The notes under the pieces are model-generated. The model saw nothing but the letters and a program-made list of their open reading frames with translations. It was not told where the DNA came from and did not search any database. Below are positions 16,411 to 24,405 of a stretch of DNA of 64,000 nucleotides, one piece after another. A program made the position numbers and the translations under genes. Location: contig NZ_CP108053.1 of NCBI RefSeq assembly GCF_036173105.1, positions 2,418,001 to 2,482,000 on the forward strand, given 5' to 3'. This stretch comes from Streptomyces sp. NBC_00287. GTDB taxonomy: Bacteria > Actinomycetota > Actinomycetes > Streptomycetales > Streptomycetaceae. Every line of letters begins with the position of its first letter. The first letter of the stretch is position 1.

Positions 16411-17075
16411 GCCGCCGTCCGCAGCACCTCCCGCAGCATCGCGGGCGTGAGCCGGCCGGTGAAGGTGTTGCGCTGGCTGACGTGGAAGCAGCCGAAGAGG
16501 CCGAGGCCGTCGAGCGGCACCCGCACCCCGTGCCCGAAGACCGGCCTCGGCCGGGGCACCGTCCAGCCCGCCTCCGCCAGCGCGGGCAGCGTCGCCTGCC
16601 AGCCGAACGCGCCGAGCACCACGACCGACCGCAGCGTCGGCCGCAGCAGCCGCAGCTCCTGCAGCAGCCAGGGCCGACAGGTGTCGCGCTCCTCGGGCGT
16701 GGGCTTGTTGGCGGGCGGGGCGCAGTGCACGGGTGAGGTCACGCGGACGCCGTACAGCTCCAGTCCGTCGTCGGCCGCGACCGCTGTGGGCTGCGACGCG
16801 AGGCCCACGTCGTACAGCGCCTGGTACAGCACGTCCCCGGAGCGGTCGCCGGTGAACATCCGCCCGGTGCGATTTCCGCCGTGCGCGGCCGGGGCGAGCC
16901 CGACGATCAGCAGCCGGGCTTCCGACGGGCCGAATCCCGGTACCGGGCGCCCCCAGTACGTCTGGCCGGCGAAGGCCGCCCGCTTGGTCCGGGCCACCTC
17001 CTCCCGCCAGGCCACCAGCCGAGGACAGGCCCGGCAGCCCGCGATCCGCCGGTCCAGTGCGACGAGGGCGTCCAT
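16353..17075 (-). CDS. Uracil-DNA glycosylase, family 5 (UDGb)
   Basis: 240 residues. Motif 1 is GLAPAAHGGNRTGRMFTGD, diagnostic for family 5, which lacks the catalytic Asp/Asn of other uracil-DNA glycosylases. Cysteines for a 4Fe-4S cluster are present near the N-terminus (CRACPRL) and further on (VHCAPPANK, RDTCRPW). Motif 3, 'HVSQRNTFTGRLTPAML', carries the DNA-contact His. It removes uracil, and in family 5 also hypoxanthine or xanthine, from DNA, starting base excision repair; this suits a high-GC genome prone to cytosine deamination. ATG 17075 follows GGTGGAGG. The C-terminal 19 codons overlap the GntR gene on the other strand. Confidence 0.94.
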   Translation of the reverse strand: MDALVALDRRIAGCRACPRLVAWREEVARTKRAAFAGQTYWGRPVPGFGPSEARLLIVGLAPAAHGGNRTGRMFTGDRSGDVLYQALYDVGLASQPTAVAADDGLELYGVRVTSPVHCAPPANKPTPEERDTCRPWLLQELRLLRPTLRSVVVLGAFGWQATLPALAEAGWTVPRPRPVFGHGVRVPLDGLGLFGCFHVSQRNTFTGRLTPAMLREVLRTAAQEAGLSVSSPNRCRTVDS

Positions 17076-17141
17076 GCCTCCACCGTAAGCCCGCCGAAAA
17101 GGCCAGGTCGGCCGTCCGGCTCAGCGACTAAGGTCGAAGAC

Positions 17142-17630
17142 ATGGCTTCCGAAGGTGACGAGGACAAGGCTAGCGGCCCCGCTGAGGAGACCGCCGCGGC
17201 CGCAGCCGAGGCCGCCGCCGTGGCCGCCGGGCCGCAGTCCGGTGAGAGCGTGCGCGTCGACAGCTGGATCTGGGCGGTGCGGCTGATCAAGACGCGTTCG
17301 GCGGGCGCCGCCGCCTGCAAGGGCGGCCATGTGCGGGTGAACGGCGAGCGGGTCAAGCCCGCTCACTCGGTGCGCGTCGGCGACGAGGTGCGGCTGCGGC
17401 ACGAGGGCCGGGAGCGGATCGTCGTGGTCAAGCGTCTGATCCGCAAGCGGGTCGGCGCCCCGGTCGCGGTCCAGTGCTACGTCGACAACTCCCCGCCGCC
17501 ACCGCCCCGCGAGGCCGTCGCCCCGGCCGGGATCCGCGACCGCGGCGCCGGCCGCCCCACCAAGCGGGACCGCCGCGAGCTGGAACGTCTGCGCGCGCTG
17601 GAGCAGGGCAGCAGCCCCAAGGTGCGCTGA
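17142..17630 (+). CDS. S4-domain RNA-binding protein (Hsp15-like)
   Basis: 162 residues from ATG 17142. An Ala/Glu-rich disordered N-terminus (about 35 residues) leads into an S4 domain: 'VRVDSWIWAVRLIKTRSAGAAACKGGHVRVNGERVKPAHSVRVGDEVRL'. This matches Hsp15/YrfH-type proteins, which bind stalled 50S subunits carrying peptidyl-tRNA, and related small S4 proteins. The C-terminal tail is Pro- then Arg/Lys-rich ('RPTKRDRRELERLRALE'). GTG 17248, at the start of the domain, is an alternative start. It is a lone gene diverging from the uracil-DNA glycosylase. Confidence 0.88.
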   Translation: MASEGDEDKASGPAEETAAAAAEAAAVAAGPQSGESVRVDSWIWAVRLIKTRSAGAAACKGGHVRVNGERVKPAHSVRVGDEVRLRHEGRERIVVVKRLIRKRVGAPVAVQCYVDNSPPPPPREAVAPAGIRDRGAGRPTKRDRRELERLRALEQGSSPKVR

Positions 17631-17714
17631 CGGGGACGGACGTACGGCAGCGGCCGCGTCCGAGCCGGGCCCGGGGCCCGTCGGACGCAGCCGTCACCGT
17701 ACGTACGCGGCGCG

Positions 17715-18149
17715 TCACACCCGCCGCACCAGCCGGAGCAGCTCCGCGTTGTGGCCGCGCCGCGCCCAGGCGATGAGGGCGAGCGGAATGATCAGGATGA
17801 GCGGCGTGGCCGCGTTCTCCCCGTCGAAGGCGGTGAGCGTGACGACGAACGCGCCGACCATCAGCCCGCTCAGCGCGATCCCCGCCACCGACTGCAGCAC
17901 CGGGATCAACAGGGCGACGGCTCCGGCGAGTTCGAGGGCGCCGATGGTGTACATGCCCGCGCTGCCCCAGCCCAGCTCGTCGAAGGCCTCGACGGCCGTG
18001 GAGTGTGCGATCAGCTTCGGCAGGGCGCTCGCGAAGGCGAAGAACAGCGCGAGCAGGATCTGCAGCCCGCGCAGGGCGATCCGGGCGCGGCGCCCACGGG
18101 CGGTCGCGGACTCGGCAATGACGGGGACGGGAGCGGTGGTCTCGGACAT
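17715..18149 (-). CDS. DoxX family membrane protein
   Basis: 144 residues with four hydrophobic helices. The first, 'ALRGLQILLALFFAFASALPKLIAH', is the DoxX signature start. DoxX proteins are small inner-membrane proteins; some take part in thiosulfate:quinone oxidation or oxidative-stress complexes, but the Streptomyces members are not characterised. ATG 18149 is preceded by AGGAGACC. The C-terminus 'WARRGHNAELLRLVRRV' is basic and cytoplasmic. It is transcribed away from the S4 gene and follows the acyltransferase-like gene by 66 bp. Confidence 0.88.
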   Translation of the reverse strand: MSETTAPVPVIAESATARGRRARIALRGLQILLALFFAFASALPKLIAHSTAVEAFDELGWGSAGMYTIGALELAGAVALLIPVLQSVAGIALSGLMVGAFVVTLTAFDGENAATPLILIIPLALIAWARRGHNAELLRLVRRV

Positions 18150-18215
18150 CGGGGTCTCCTGTGTACGGCGGTCGGTGTCGCTGTCACAGAGATAGACCGC
18201 GGGATGCTCCGAAAC

Positions 18216-19127
18216 TCATCGGCCCCCGGCGGAAGTTGGGCCCTCAATCGGGAACCAGCCGTGCCCGATGTACCAGTGACCGCCCGCCCGCAGATGGTCC
18301 CCCACCGCCCGCTCCACCGCCGTCCGCCGCGGCAGCCCCTCGACCGGCAGATCGGGGTCGCCGAACACGAACTGCACCGGCTCGGTATCGGCCTCCTCGG
18401 AGTCGTCACCGCTGATCCGGAACCGCTCCTGGAAGCGCACGATGTTGGAATCGGCCGGCAGATACCGCTTGAGCTGCGCATCGAGCAACCAGGAGTGGCA
18501 CATCGCGGCCGAGTACGGCTCCTCGGGAAAGTGCCGGGCGAAGAACTCCCGGGCCAGCGCCAGGGAGCGGTCGCAGGCGGCCGGGGTCAACGGCCCGTGG
18601 AAGTCGGGGATGTGAAGGTTGAGACAGGGCGTGTCCGGCTCCAGACCGTCCGCGGCGAACATCTGCCCGGTACGCGTCCGCTCGAACTGGAGCCGCCCCA
18701 GCTGGTACAGCTCCCCACGGAAGTGATGGGTGAGCCATCTCGGGGCCTGCACGCCCGCCCGGCCGTACCGGCGGCGGTGGACGGCCATGTTCCGGCCCAG
18801 GTCGGCGAGGGTGCGCCGGGTCACCTCGGCGGGGATTCCGCGTTCGCGGTGGTACGCACGCGTGCAGGGCAGCGCCGCGACGAAGACGTACGCGGGGAAG
18901 CAGCGCTGCAAAGGCCCGGCGGGCCAGTCCAGCTCGGGCAGTTCGACCCGCGCGCCGATCGTCCCCATGTCCCGGACCAGCTCCTCGACCGACGCCTCCA
19001 GAAACCGTCTGAGCTCGGGATCGTCGGTGACCCTTCGGCGCATCCGGACCAGGACGCCGATGTCCTCGTGGGGTACGGCGAGATCGATCAGCGTCTCGGG
19101 CAGCTCGTCGGCATCCGGCAGCGGCAC
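18216..19127 (-). CDS. Acyltransferase-domain protein (NAT_N/GNAT_C type)
   Basis: 303 residues from GTG 19127, chosen because AGAGGGG lies at a good distance; GTG 19136 is possible. The sequence matches my memory of a Streptomyces family annotated as an acyltransferase-domain protein with a split GNAT-like fold: N-terminal helices (DADELPETLIDLAVPHEDIGVL) and a C-terminal part with 'CLNLHIPDFHGPLTPAACDRSLALAREFFARHFPEEPYSAAMCHSWLLD'. It is soluble. The substrate and reaction are not established, and the acetyl-CoA loop is not obvious. It diverges from the DUF6343 gene with a 58-bp gap. Confidence 0.72.
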   Translation of the reverse strand: MPLPDADELPETLIDLAVPHEDIGVLVRMRRRVTDDPELRRFLEASVEELVRDMGTIGARVELPELDWPAGPLQRCFPAYVFVAALPCTRAYHRERGIPAEVTRRTLADLGRNMAVHRRRYGRAGVQAPRWLTHHFRGELYQLGRLQFERTRTGQMFAADGLEPDTPCLNLHIPDFHGPLTPAACDRSLALAREFFARHFPEEPYSAAMCHSWLLDAQLKRYLPADSNIVRFQERFRISGDDSEEADTEPVQFVFGDPDLPVEGLPRRTAVERAVGDHLRAGGHWYIGHGWFPIEGPTSAGGR

Positions 19128-19185
19128 GACACACACCCCCTCTTTGTGAACGGCCCTTCGAAGAGTACGTTCCGAAGGAGGAGTA

Positions 19186-19455
19186 GTGATCCGGATGCGT
19201 ACGGGCAGTGAACCCACGACCGCGCGCAGTGCGCTGCGCACGCGGTTCTGGCTGAGTGTGTGGGGGCTGGTCTGGGCGGTCTTCGGTACGGCCGCCTTCG
19301 CGCTGGCGGACCGTACCGGCTGGGCCGTGGCCTGCGGGGTCCTGGCGCTGGTCGTCGCCGTGGACATGTTCTTCATCGTCCGGCACATCCGCCAGGGCCC
19401 GCACTACCAGCCGGGCCGGGACGTCCCGCCGTACAACCCGCCGGGCAGCCGCTGA
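19186..19455 (+). CDS. DUF6343 family small membrane protein
   Basis: 89 residues. It has two transmembrane segments ('FWLSVWGLVWAVFGTAAFALA' and 'WAVACGVLALVVAVDMFFIV') between a cytoplasmic start RTGSEPTTARSALRTRFW and a tail HIRQGPHYQPGRDVPPYNPP, the pattern of DUF6343 proteins in Streptomyces. No function is known. GGAGGAG at 19177-19183 serves either GTG 19186 or ATG 19195; spacing favours the GTG. Its stop is three bp from the stop of the convergent TPR gene. Confidence 0.82.
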   Translation: MIRMRTGSEPTTARSALRTRFWLSVWGLVWAVFGTAAFALADRTGWAVACGVLALVVAVDMFFIVRHIRQGPHYQPGRDVPPYNPPGSR

Positions 19456-19458
19456 CGC

Positions 19459-19839
19459 TCAGGACTCGAACCGCGCCGCCTTGATGTACTGCGGGTTGGG
19501 GTCCAGCGCCGCCGCCAGCCGGAAGTGGCGCTTGGCCTGGTCGTGCCGGGCCTGCCGCTCGTAGGTGCGGGCGAGCGCGAAGTGCGCGAACGCGTTGTCC
19601 GGCTCACGCTCCAGGACGATGGTGAACTCCAGCTCGGCGGGCCGCAGTTGCGCGGCCGCGAAGAAGGCACGCGCGCGCAGCAGCCGTGCGGCGGTGTTCT
19701 CGGGGTGCGCGGCGATGACACCGTCGAGCAGTTTCACCGCGCCCCGCGGATCCCGCGCGGCGAGCAGATGCTCGGCGGCACGGAAATCGATGACATGCGT
19801 CTCCGGAGTACGTCCGGTCGATCCGCTGGTCTCGGGCAC
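19459..19839 (-). CDS. Tetratricopeptide repeat protein
   Basis: 126 residues with about three TPR units: 'AEHLLAARDPRGAVKLLDGVIAAHPENTAARLLRARAFFAAAQLRPAELEFTIVLEREPDNAFAHFALARTYERQARHDQAKRHFRLAAALDPN' in overlapping 34-residue blocks with the A-x8-G/A-x3-P spacing. TPRs mediate protein-protein contacts; the partner is unknown. The GTG start follows AAGGA. It lies 50 bp downstream of coaE in the same direction and may be read through from it. It is cytoplasmic and acidic-neutral. Confidence 0.9.
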   Translation of the reverse strand: MPETSGSTGRTPETHVIDFRAAEHLLAARDPRGAVKLLDGVIAAHPENTAARLLRARAFFAAAQLRPAELEFTIVLEREPDNAFAHFALARTYERQARHDQAKRHFRLAAALDPNPQYIKAARFES

Positions 19840-19889
19840 GGCAGAGTCCTTCCCTCACTGAAGGGCTTCAACGCCCCGCCGAGGGCTCG

Positions 19890-20498
19890 CTATTCCTGAG
19901 GCGCGTGGGCCCTGTGCTTCAGCTCGTCCCATACGTCCCGCACCCGTTGCTGGAGCTCTTCCAGTGGTACGTCGTTGTCGATGACGATGTCGGCGATCTC
20001 CCGGCGCTTCTCCCGCGTCGCCTGGGCGGCCATCCGGGCGCGGGCGTCCTCCTCGGTCATCCCGCGCAGCCTCACCAGCCGGTCGAGCTGGGTTTCCGGA
20101 CTGGCGTCGACGACGACCACGAGGTCGTACAGCGGCGCCAGACCGTTCTCCGTCAGCAGCGGCACATCGTGGACCACGACGGCGTCCTCGGCGGCGGCCT
20201 GCTCCAACTCGCGGGAGCGGGCGCCGACCAGGGGGTGCACGATCGAGTTCAGTACGGCGAGCTTGTCGGGGTCGGCGAAGACGATGGAGCCCAGCTTGGG
20301 GCGGTCCAGGCTCCCGTCCTCGGCCAACACGTCCTCGCCGAAGGCCTCGACGATCGCGGCGAGCCCGGGTGTCCCCGGTGCCACGACCTCCCGCGCGATG
20401 CGATCCGCGTCGATCAGCACGGCACCGCAGGCCACGAGCAGCCGTGACACCTCGCTCTTGCCGGCACCGATGCCGCCGGTCAGGCCAACTTTCAACAT
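19890..20498 (-). CDS. coaE: Dephospho-CoA kinase
   Basis: 202 residues, the standard length. The P-loop is [11 protein letters not shown] near the N-terminus, followed by '[15 protein letters not shown]', the substrate-binding '[10 protein letters not shown]' and '[14 protein letters not shown]'. The lid '[37 protein letters not shown]' is complete. It phosphorylates dephospho-CoA at the ribose 3'-OH, the last step of CoA synthesis, in the cytoplasm. The ribosome site before the ATG is weak. It follows the PAC2 gene by 20 bp and is probably co-transcribed with it. No residue looks abnormal. Confidence 0.96.
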   Translation of the reverse strand: MLKVGLTGGIGAGKSEVSRLLVACGAVLIDADRIAREVVAPGTPGLAAIVEAFGEDVLAEDGSLDRPKLGSIVFADPDKLAVLNSIVHPLVGARSRELEQAAAEDAVVVHDVPLLTENGLAPLYDLVVVVDASPETQLDRLVRLRGMTEEDARARMAAQATREKRREIADIVIDNDVPLEELQQRVRDVWDELKHRAHAPQE

Positions 20499-20518
20499 GC
20501 GGCCAAGCTTAGAACCTG

Positions 20519-21457
20519 TCAGTTGTCGCCTTCGCGCTCGGCCAGAAACCGCTCGAACTCGCGCCCGATCTCGTCCGCCGAGGGGATTTCCACGGGCTCG
20601 GCGAGCATGTTGCCCCGGGTCTCGGCCCCCGCCGCCGCGTCGTACTGGTGCTCAAGTCCCTGGACCAGCGCCACCAGTTCCTCGTCGCCCTCCTGGATCT
20701 GGCGGTCGATCTCGGTCTGGGTGCGGTGGGCGTCCGTGCGCAGGGCGTGCGCGATGCCCGGGAGGACCAGGCCGGTCGCGGCCGTGATGGACTCCAGGAC
20801 GGTCAGGGCGGCGTCCGGGTACGGGGAACGCGCGATGTAGTGCGGCACGTGCGCGGCGACGCCGAGGACCTCGTGGCCGGCCTCCATCAGGCGGTACTCC
20901 AGCAGCGACTCGGCGCTGCCCGGCACCTGCGCCTCCTCGAAGGGGCTGCGGTGGCCCGGGACGAGGTCGGTGCGGTTGCCGTGCGGGGTGAGGCCGACGG
21001 GGCGGGTGTGCGGGACGCCCATGGGGATCCCGTGGAAGTTCACGGACAGCCGGACTCCGAGCCGCTCCACGATCTGCTGCACGGCGGCGGCGAAGCGCTC
21101 CCACTCCACGTCCGGCTCGGGACCGGACAGCAGCAGGAAGGGCGCTCCGGTGGCGTCCTGGACGAGTCGTACCTCGATGGCCGGGACCTCGTAGTCGGCC
21201 CAGCGGTCGCGCTTGAACGTCAGCAACGGGCGGCGGGCGCGGTAGTCCACGAGCCGGTCGTGGTCGAACCGGGCCACGAGTTGGTGGGGCAGCGAGTCGA
21301 GCAGCCGGTCGACGATCTGGTCGCCGGTCTCGCCCGCGTCGATGTATCCGTCGAAGTGGTAGAGCATGACAAGGCCCGCCGATTCCTGTGCCAGCGCCAT
21401 GTCGACGACAGCCAGGCCCTTCGGCTCCCATGCGTACAAACCCTGCGGATCAAGCAC
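20519..21457 (-). CDS. PAC2 family protein
   Basis: 312 residues. '[30 protein letters not shown]', '[47 protein letters not shown]' and '[27 protein letters not shown]' match the actinobacterial PAC2 branch, related to archaeal and eukaryotic proteasome-assembly chaperone 2. Streptomyces has 20S proteasomes, so an assembly or chaperone role is possible but unproven; other actinobacterial members are simply conserved. The GTG start has GAGGAGGAG upstream. It precedes coaE in the same direction. Confidence 0.9.
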   Translation of the reverse strand: MLDPQGLYAWEPKGLAVVDMALAQESAGLVMLYHFDGYIDAGETGDQIVDRLLDSLPHQLVARFDHDRLVDYRARRPLLTFKRDRWADYEVPAIEVRLVQDATGAPFLLLSGPEPDVEWERFAAAVQQIVERLGVRLSVNFHGIPMGVPHTRPVGLTPHGNRTDLVPGHRSPFEEAQVPGSAESLLEYRLMEAGHEVLGVAAHVPHYIARSPYPDAALTVLESITAATGLVLPGIAHALRTDAHRTQTEIDRQIQEGDEELVALVQGLEHQYDAAAGAETRGNMLAEPVEIPSADEIGREFERFLAEREGDN

Positions 21458-21632
21458 AGTGACCGCTCCTCCTCGTGTTCACCCTGCACAACGCCCCACG
21501 GGACAAGGGCATTCCCGCCAGCTCCCGACCCCTTGACGCACCCTCAGCTGGTCCGTACCTTCTCGAACCATCTGGTGTTCACACACCTGCCCACTGTTCA
21601 TGTACGTGAACCGTACGACAGGAAGGCACCCC

Positions 21633-22598
21633 ATGCGCACGCTCACCCCCCTGCTGGCCGCGACCACCGCCACGGGCGGCCTGCTCCTGGCCGCCGCGGT
21701 CACTCCCCCGGCCGCCGCCACGACCGCCGCGGTCATCGAGGTCTCCACCGCCGCCCAGTTGAAGACGGCGCTCAGCACGGCGCAGGCCGGCGACACGATC
21801 CGCCTCGCCGACGGCACGTACACCGGCAACTTCAAGACGACGGTCGCGGCCACGTCCGGCGCCCGCATCACGCTCGCCGGCTCATCGAGGGCGATCCTCA
21901 AGGCGGGCGGCGGCTACGGTCTCCACCTCAACGGCGCGTCCTACTGGACGGTCAGCGGGCTGACCGTGTCCGGCGGCCAGAAGGGCATCATGATCGACTC
22001 GGCGAGGAGCGTCGTGGTGGACGGTGTCACGGTCCACGACCTCGACATGGAGGGCGTCCACTTCCGCAACTCCAGCACGGACGGCGTGATCAAGAACTCG
22101 AGGATCCACGACACCGGCAACGACGGCCGGGGCATGGGCGAGGGCGTGTACGTGGGGACCGCGAACACGCTGTCCGACAAGAGCGACCGCGTCCAGATCA
22201 TCGGCAACACCATCGGCCCCGATGTCGGCGGCGAGAACATCGACATCAAGGAAGGCACCACGGGCGCGCAGATCATCGGCAACACCTTCGACGGCAGCGG
22301 CCTGACCGGCGCCAACTACGACGACTCCTGGGTCGACGTAAAGGGCAACAACGTCCTCGTCCAGAACAACACCGGCAAGAACACCACGAACGACGGCTAC
22401 CAGGTCCGCACCCAGCAGTCCGGCTGGGGCTGCGGAACGGTGTTCCGGGACAACCAATCGACTCTGACGGGCGCAACCGGCTCGACCCAGCTGGCCATCA
22501 ACGTCACGAACTACAGCGGAAGCTGCAAGACGACGGTGTACAGCAGCAACACGCGAACGGGCGGCAGGGCCCTGACGAACATCACCGTCACGCCCTAG
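21633..22598 (+). CDS. Secreted right-handed beta-helix protein (polysaccharide lyase-like)
   Basis: 321 residues from ATG 21633, preceded by GGAAGG. Residues 1-30 form a Sec signal peptide (MRTLTPLLAATTATGGLLL, cleavage near AAATTAAV). The mature part begins 'TAAQLKTALSTAQAGDTIRLADGTYTGNFK', the opening of pectate-lyase/chondroitinase-type parallel beta-helices, then runs through Asn- and Ile-rich rungs ('GVIKNSRIHDTGND', 'VQIIGNTIGPD', 'GAQIIGNTFDGSG'). The two cysteines near the C-terminus could form a disulfide. It probably binds or cleaves an acidic polysaccharide outside the cell; catalytic residues cannot be assigned. An imperfect palindrome, GTTCATGTACGTGAAC, sits at 21596-21611 and may be regulatory. 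Confidence 0.88.
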   Translation: MRTLTPLLAATTATGGLLLAAAVTPPAAATTAAVIEVSTAAQLKTALSTAQAGDTIRLADGTYTGNFKTTVAATSGARITLAGSSRAILKAGGGYGLHLNGASYWTVSGLTVSGGQKGIMIDSARSVVVDGVTVHDLDMEGVHFRNSSTDGVIKNSRIHDTGNDGRGMGEGVYVGTANTLSDKSDRVQIIGNTIGPDVGGENIDIKEGTTGAQIIGNTFDGSGLTGANYDDSWVDVKGNNVLVQNNTGKNTTNDGYQVRTQQSGWGCGTVFRDNQSTLTGATGSTQLAINVTNYSGSCKTTVYSSNTRTGGRALTNITVTP

Positions 22599-22607
22599 GC
22601 ATGACCA

Positions 22608-22637
22608 AGGGGCCGTACCCCGAAAGGTACGGCCCCT
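22608..22637. terminator. Bidirectional terminator between beta-helix gene and rpsA
   Basis: A 12-bp perfect stem (A-GGGGCCGTACC at 22608-22619, pairing with 22626-22637) around a CCGAAA loop. It lies 10 bp after the beta-helix stop and 34 bp after the rpsA stop on the other strand. It has no long T-run, as is usual in Streptomyces. Confidence 0.85.
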
Positions 22638-22670
22638 CAAATCACTTGCTAGCCAGCTCCAGAGCTGAGG

Positions 22671-24176
22671 TCAGCTCTGGCCGCCCGCGAGCTTCTCGCG
22701 CAGCGCGGCAAGCGCCTCGTCCGAGGCAAGCGCGCCGGAGTTGTCCGGGCCCTCGGAGGAGTACGAACCACCGCCGCCACCGGCCGCGGCCGGAGCCGCA
22801 CCCGCAGCGTCGCCACCCTCGGCGGCAGCGGCAGCGTCGGCCTCGCGGCTCTTGATGACCTGCTGCTGGTGCTGCTCGAAGCGGGTCTGCGCCTCGGCGT
22901 ACTGGCGCTCCCACTCCTCACGCTGCTTCTCGTAGCCCTCGAGCCAGTCGTTGGTCTCGGGGTCGAAGCCCTCGGGGTAGATGTAGTTGCCCTGGTCGTC
23001 GTACGAGGCAGCCATGCCGTACAGAGTCGGGTCGAACTCGACCGACGCCGGGTCGGCACCGAAGGACTCGTTGGCCTGCTTCAGGGACAGCGAGATCCGG
23101 CGACGCTCGAGGTCGATGTCGATGACCTTGACGAAGATCTCGTCGTTGACCTGGACGACCTGCTCCGGGATCTCCACGTGGCGCTCGGCCAGCTCGGAGA
23201 TGTGGACCAGACCCTCGATGCCCTCGTCCACGCGGACGAACGCACCGAACGGAACCAGCTTCGTGACCTTGCCGGGCACGACCTGGCCGATCTGGTGGGT
23301 GCGGGCGAACTGCTGCCACGGGTCTTCCTGGGTCGCCTTCAGCGACAGGGAGACACGCTCGCGGTCCATGTCGACGTCGAGAACCTCGACGGTGACTTCC
23401 TGGCCGACCTCGACAACCTCGGACGGGTGGTCGATGTGCTTCCAGGAGAGCTCGGAGACGTGGACCAGACCGTCGACGCCACCCAGGTCCACGAAGGCAC
23501 CGAAGTTGACGATCGAGGAGACGACGCCGGAACGGACCTGACCCTTCTGGAGGGTCGTGAGGAAGGTCTGGCGGACCTCGGACTGGGTCTGCTCCAGCCA
23601 GGCACGGCGGGACAGGACCACGTTGTTGCGGTTCTTGTCCAGCTCGATGATCTTCGCCTCGAGCTCCTTGCCCACGTAGGGCTGGAGGTCGCGGACGCGA
23701 CGCATCTCGACGAGAGAGGCCGGCAGGAAGCCACGGAGGCCGATGTCGAGGATGAGACCACCCTTGACGACCTCGATGACGGTACCGGTGACGATCCCGT
23801 CCTCTTCCTTGATCTTCTCGATCGTGCCCCAGGCACGCTCGTACTGAGCGCGCTTCTTGGACAGGATGAGGCGACCTTCCTTGTCCTCCTTCTGGAGGAC
23901 CAGGGCCTCGATCTCATCGCCCACGGCGACGACCTCATTGGGGTCGACGTCGTGCTTGATGGAGAGCTCGCGGCTCGGGATAACGCCTTCGGTCTTGTAA
24001 CCGATGTCGAGCAGGACCTCGTCCCGGTCGACCTTCACGATGACGCCGTCGACGATGTCGCCGTCGTTGAAGTACTTGATCGTCTCGTCGATCGCGGCGA
24101 GGAAGGCTTCCTCGTTACCGATGTCGTTGACCGCTACCTGCGGGGTGGTTGCGGTGGTCTCGGTGCTGCTCGTCAT
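22671..24176 (-). CDS. rpsA: 30S ribosomal protein S1
   Basis: 501 residues from ATG 24176 (MTSSTETTATTPQVAVNDIG). Four S1 (OB-fold) motifs are visible, beginning near residues 40 ('GDIVDGVIVKVDRDEVLLDIGYKTEGVIPSREL'), 125, 210 ('GVVSSIVNFGAFVDLGGVDGLVHVSELSW') and 295 ('PGKVTKLVPFGAFVRVDEGIEGLVHISELAE'). Actinobacterial S1 has four motifs rather than the six of E. coli. The C-terminus is Ala/Gly/Glu-rich. S1 recruits mRNA to the 30S subunit. Third positions are almost all G/C with codons typical of highly expressed genes. A strong vegetative promoter and a leader of nearly 200 nt with a hairpin precede it. It should be essential. Confidence 0.97.
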   Translation of the reverse strand: MTSSTETTATTPQVAVNDIGNEEAFLAAIDETIKYFNDGDIVDGVIVKVDRDEVLLDIGYKTEGVIPSRELSIKHDVDPNEVVAVGDEIEALVLQKEDKEGRLILSKKRAQYERAWGTIEKIKEEDGIVTGTVIEVVKGGLILDIGLRGFLPASLVEMRRVRDLQPYVGKELEAKIIELDKNRNNVVLSRRAWLEQTQSEVRQTFLTTLQKGQVRSGVVSSIVNFGAFVDLGGVDGLVHVSELSWKHIDHPSEVVEVGQEVTVEVLDVDMDRERVSLSLKATQEDPWQQFARTHQIGQVVPGKVTKLVPFGAFVRVDEGIEGLVHISELAERHVEIPEQVVQVNDEIFVKVIDIDLERRRISLSLKQANESFGADPASVEFDPTLYGMAASYDDQGNYIYPEGFDPETNDWLEGYEKQREEWERQYAEAQTRFEQHQQQVIKSREADAAAAAEGGDAAGAAPAAAGGGGGSYSSEGPDNSGALASDEALAALREKLAGGQS

Positions 24177-24267
24177 GTGGGAAAGGGCTCCGGTGCGGAC
24201 ATTGAAGTCGTAGGTACTGCTACGCCGGGAGCCCGTATCGCTCTGAAGAAGCCGGACAGCCAAGGAA

Positions 24268-24296
24268 GCGCCCCACCAGGAAACTGGTGATGGCGC
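24268..24296 (-). promoter_or_regulatory. Stem-loop in the rpsA leader
   Basis: On the minus strand the RNA folds as GCGCC, AU, CACCAG, loop UUUC, CUGGUG, G, GGCGC: a 6-bp stem on a 5-bp stem with a small internal loop. It lies in the untranslated leader between the predicted promoter and the rpsA ATG. Ribosomal-protein leaders often carry autoregulatory structures; that role is inferred here. Confidence 0.6.
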
Positions 24297-24376
24297 CTCG
24301 AAAACCGAGGGGACATACAACAGATGCGAGCGCAGCCTGCTACGTCTGAGGTGCGCAGGCCCGCAGCGCAACTTGT

Positions 24377-24405
24377 AGCATACGGGGGCAGCCGGGCAGG
24401 GTCAA
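24377..24405 (-). promoter_or_regulatory. Vegetative (HrdB-type) promoter of rpsA
   Basis: On the minus strand TTGACC (24405-24400) and TATGCT (24382-24377) are separated by exactly 17 bp, a near-consensus sigma-70-type promoter. Transcription would start near 24370, giving a leader of about 195 nt before the ATG. Confidence 0.82.
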
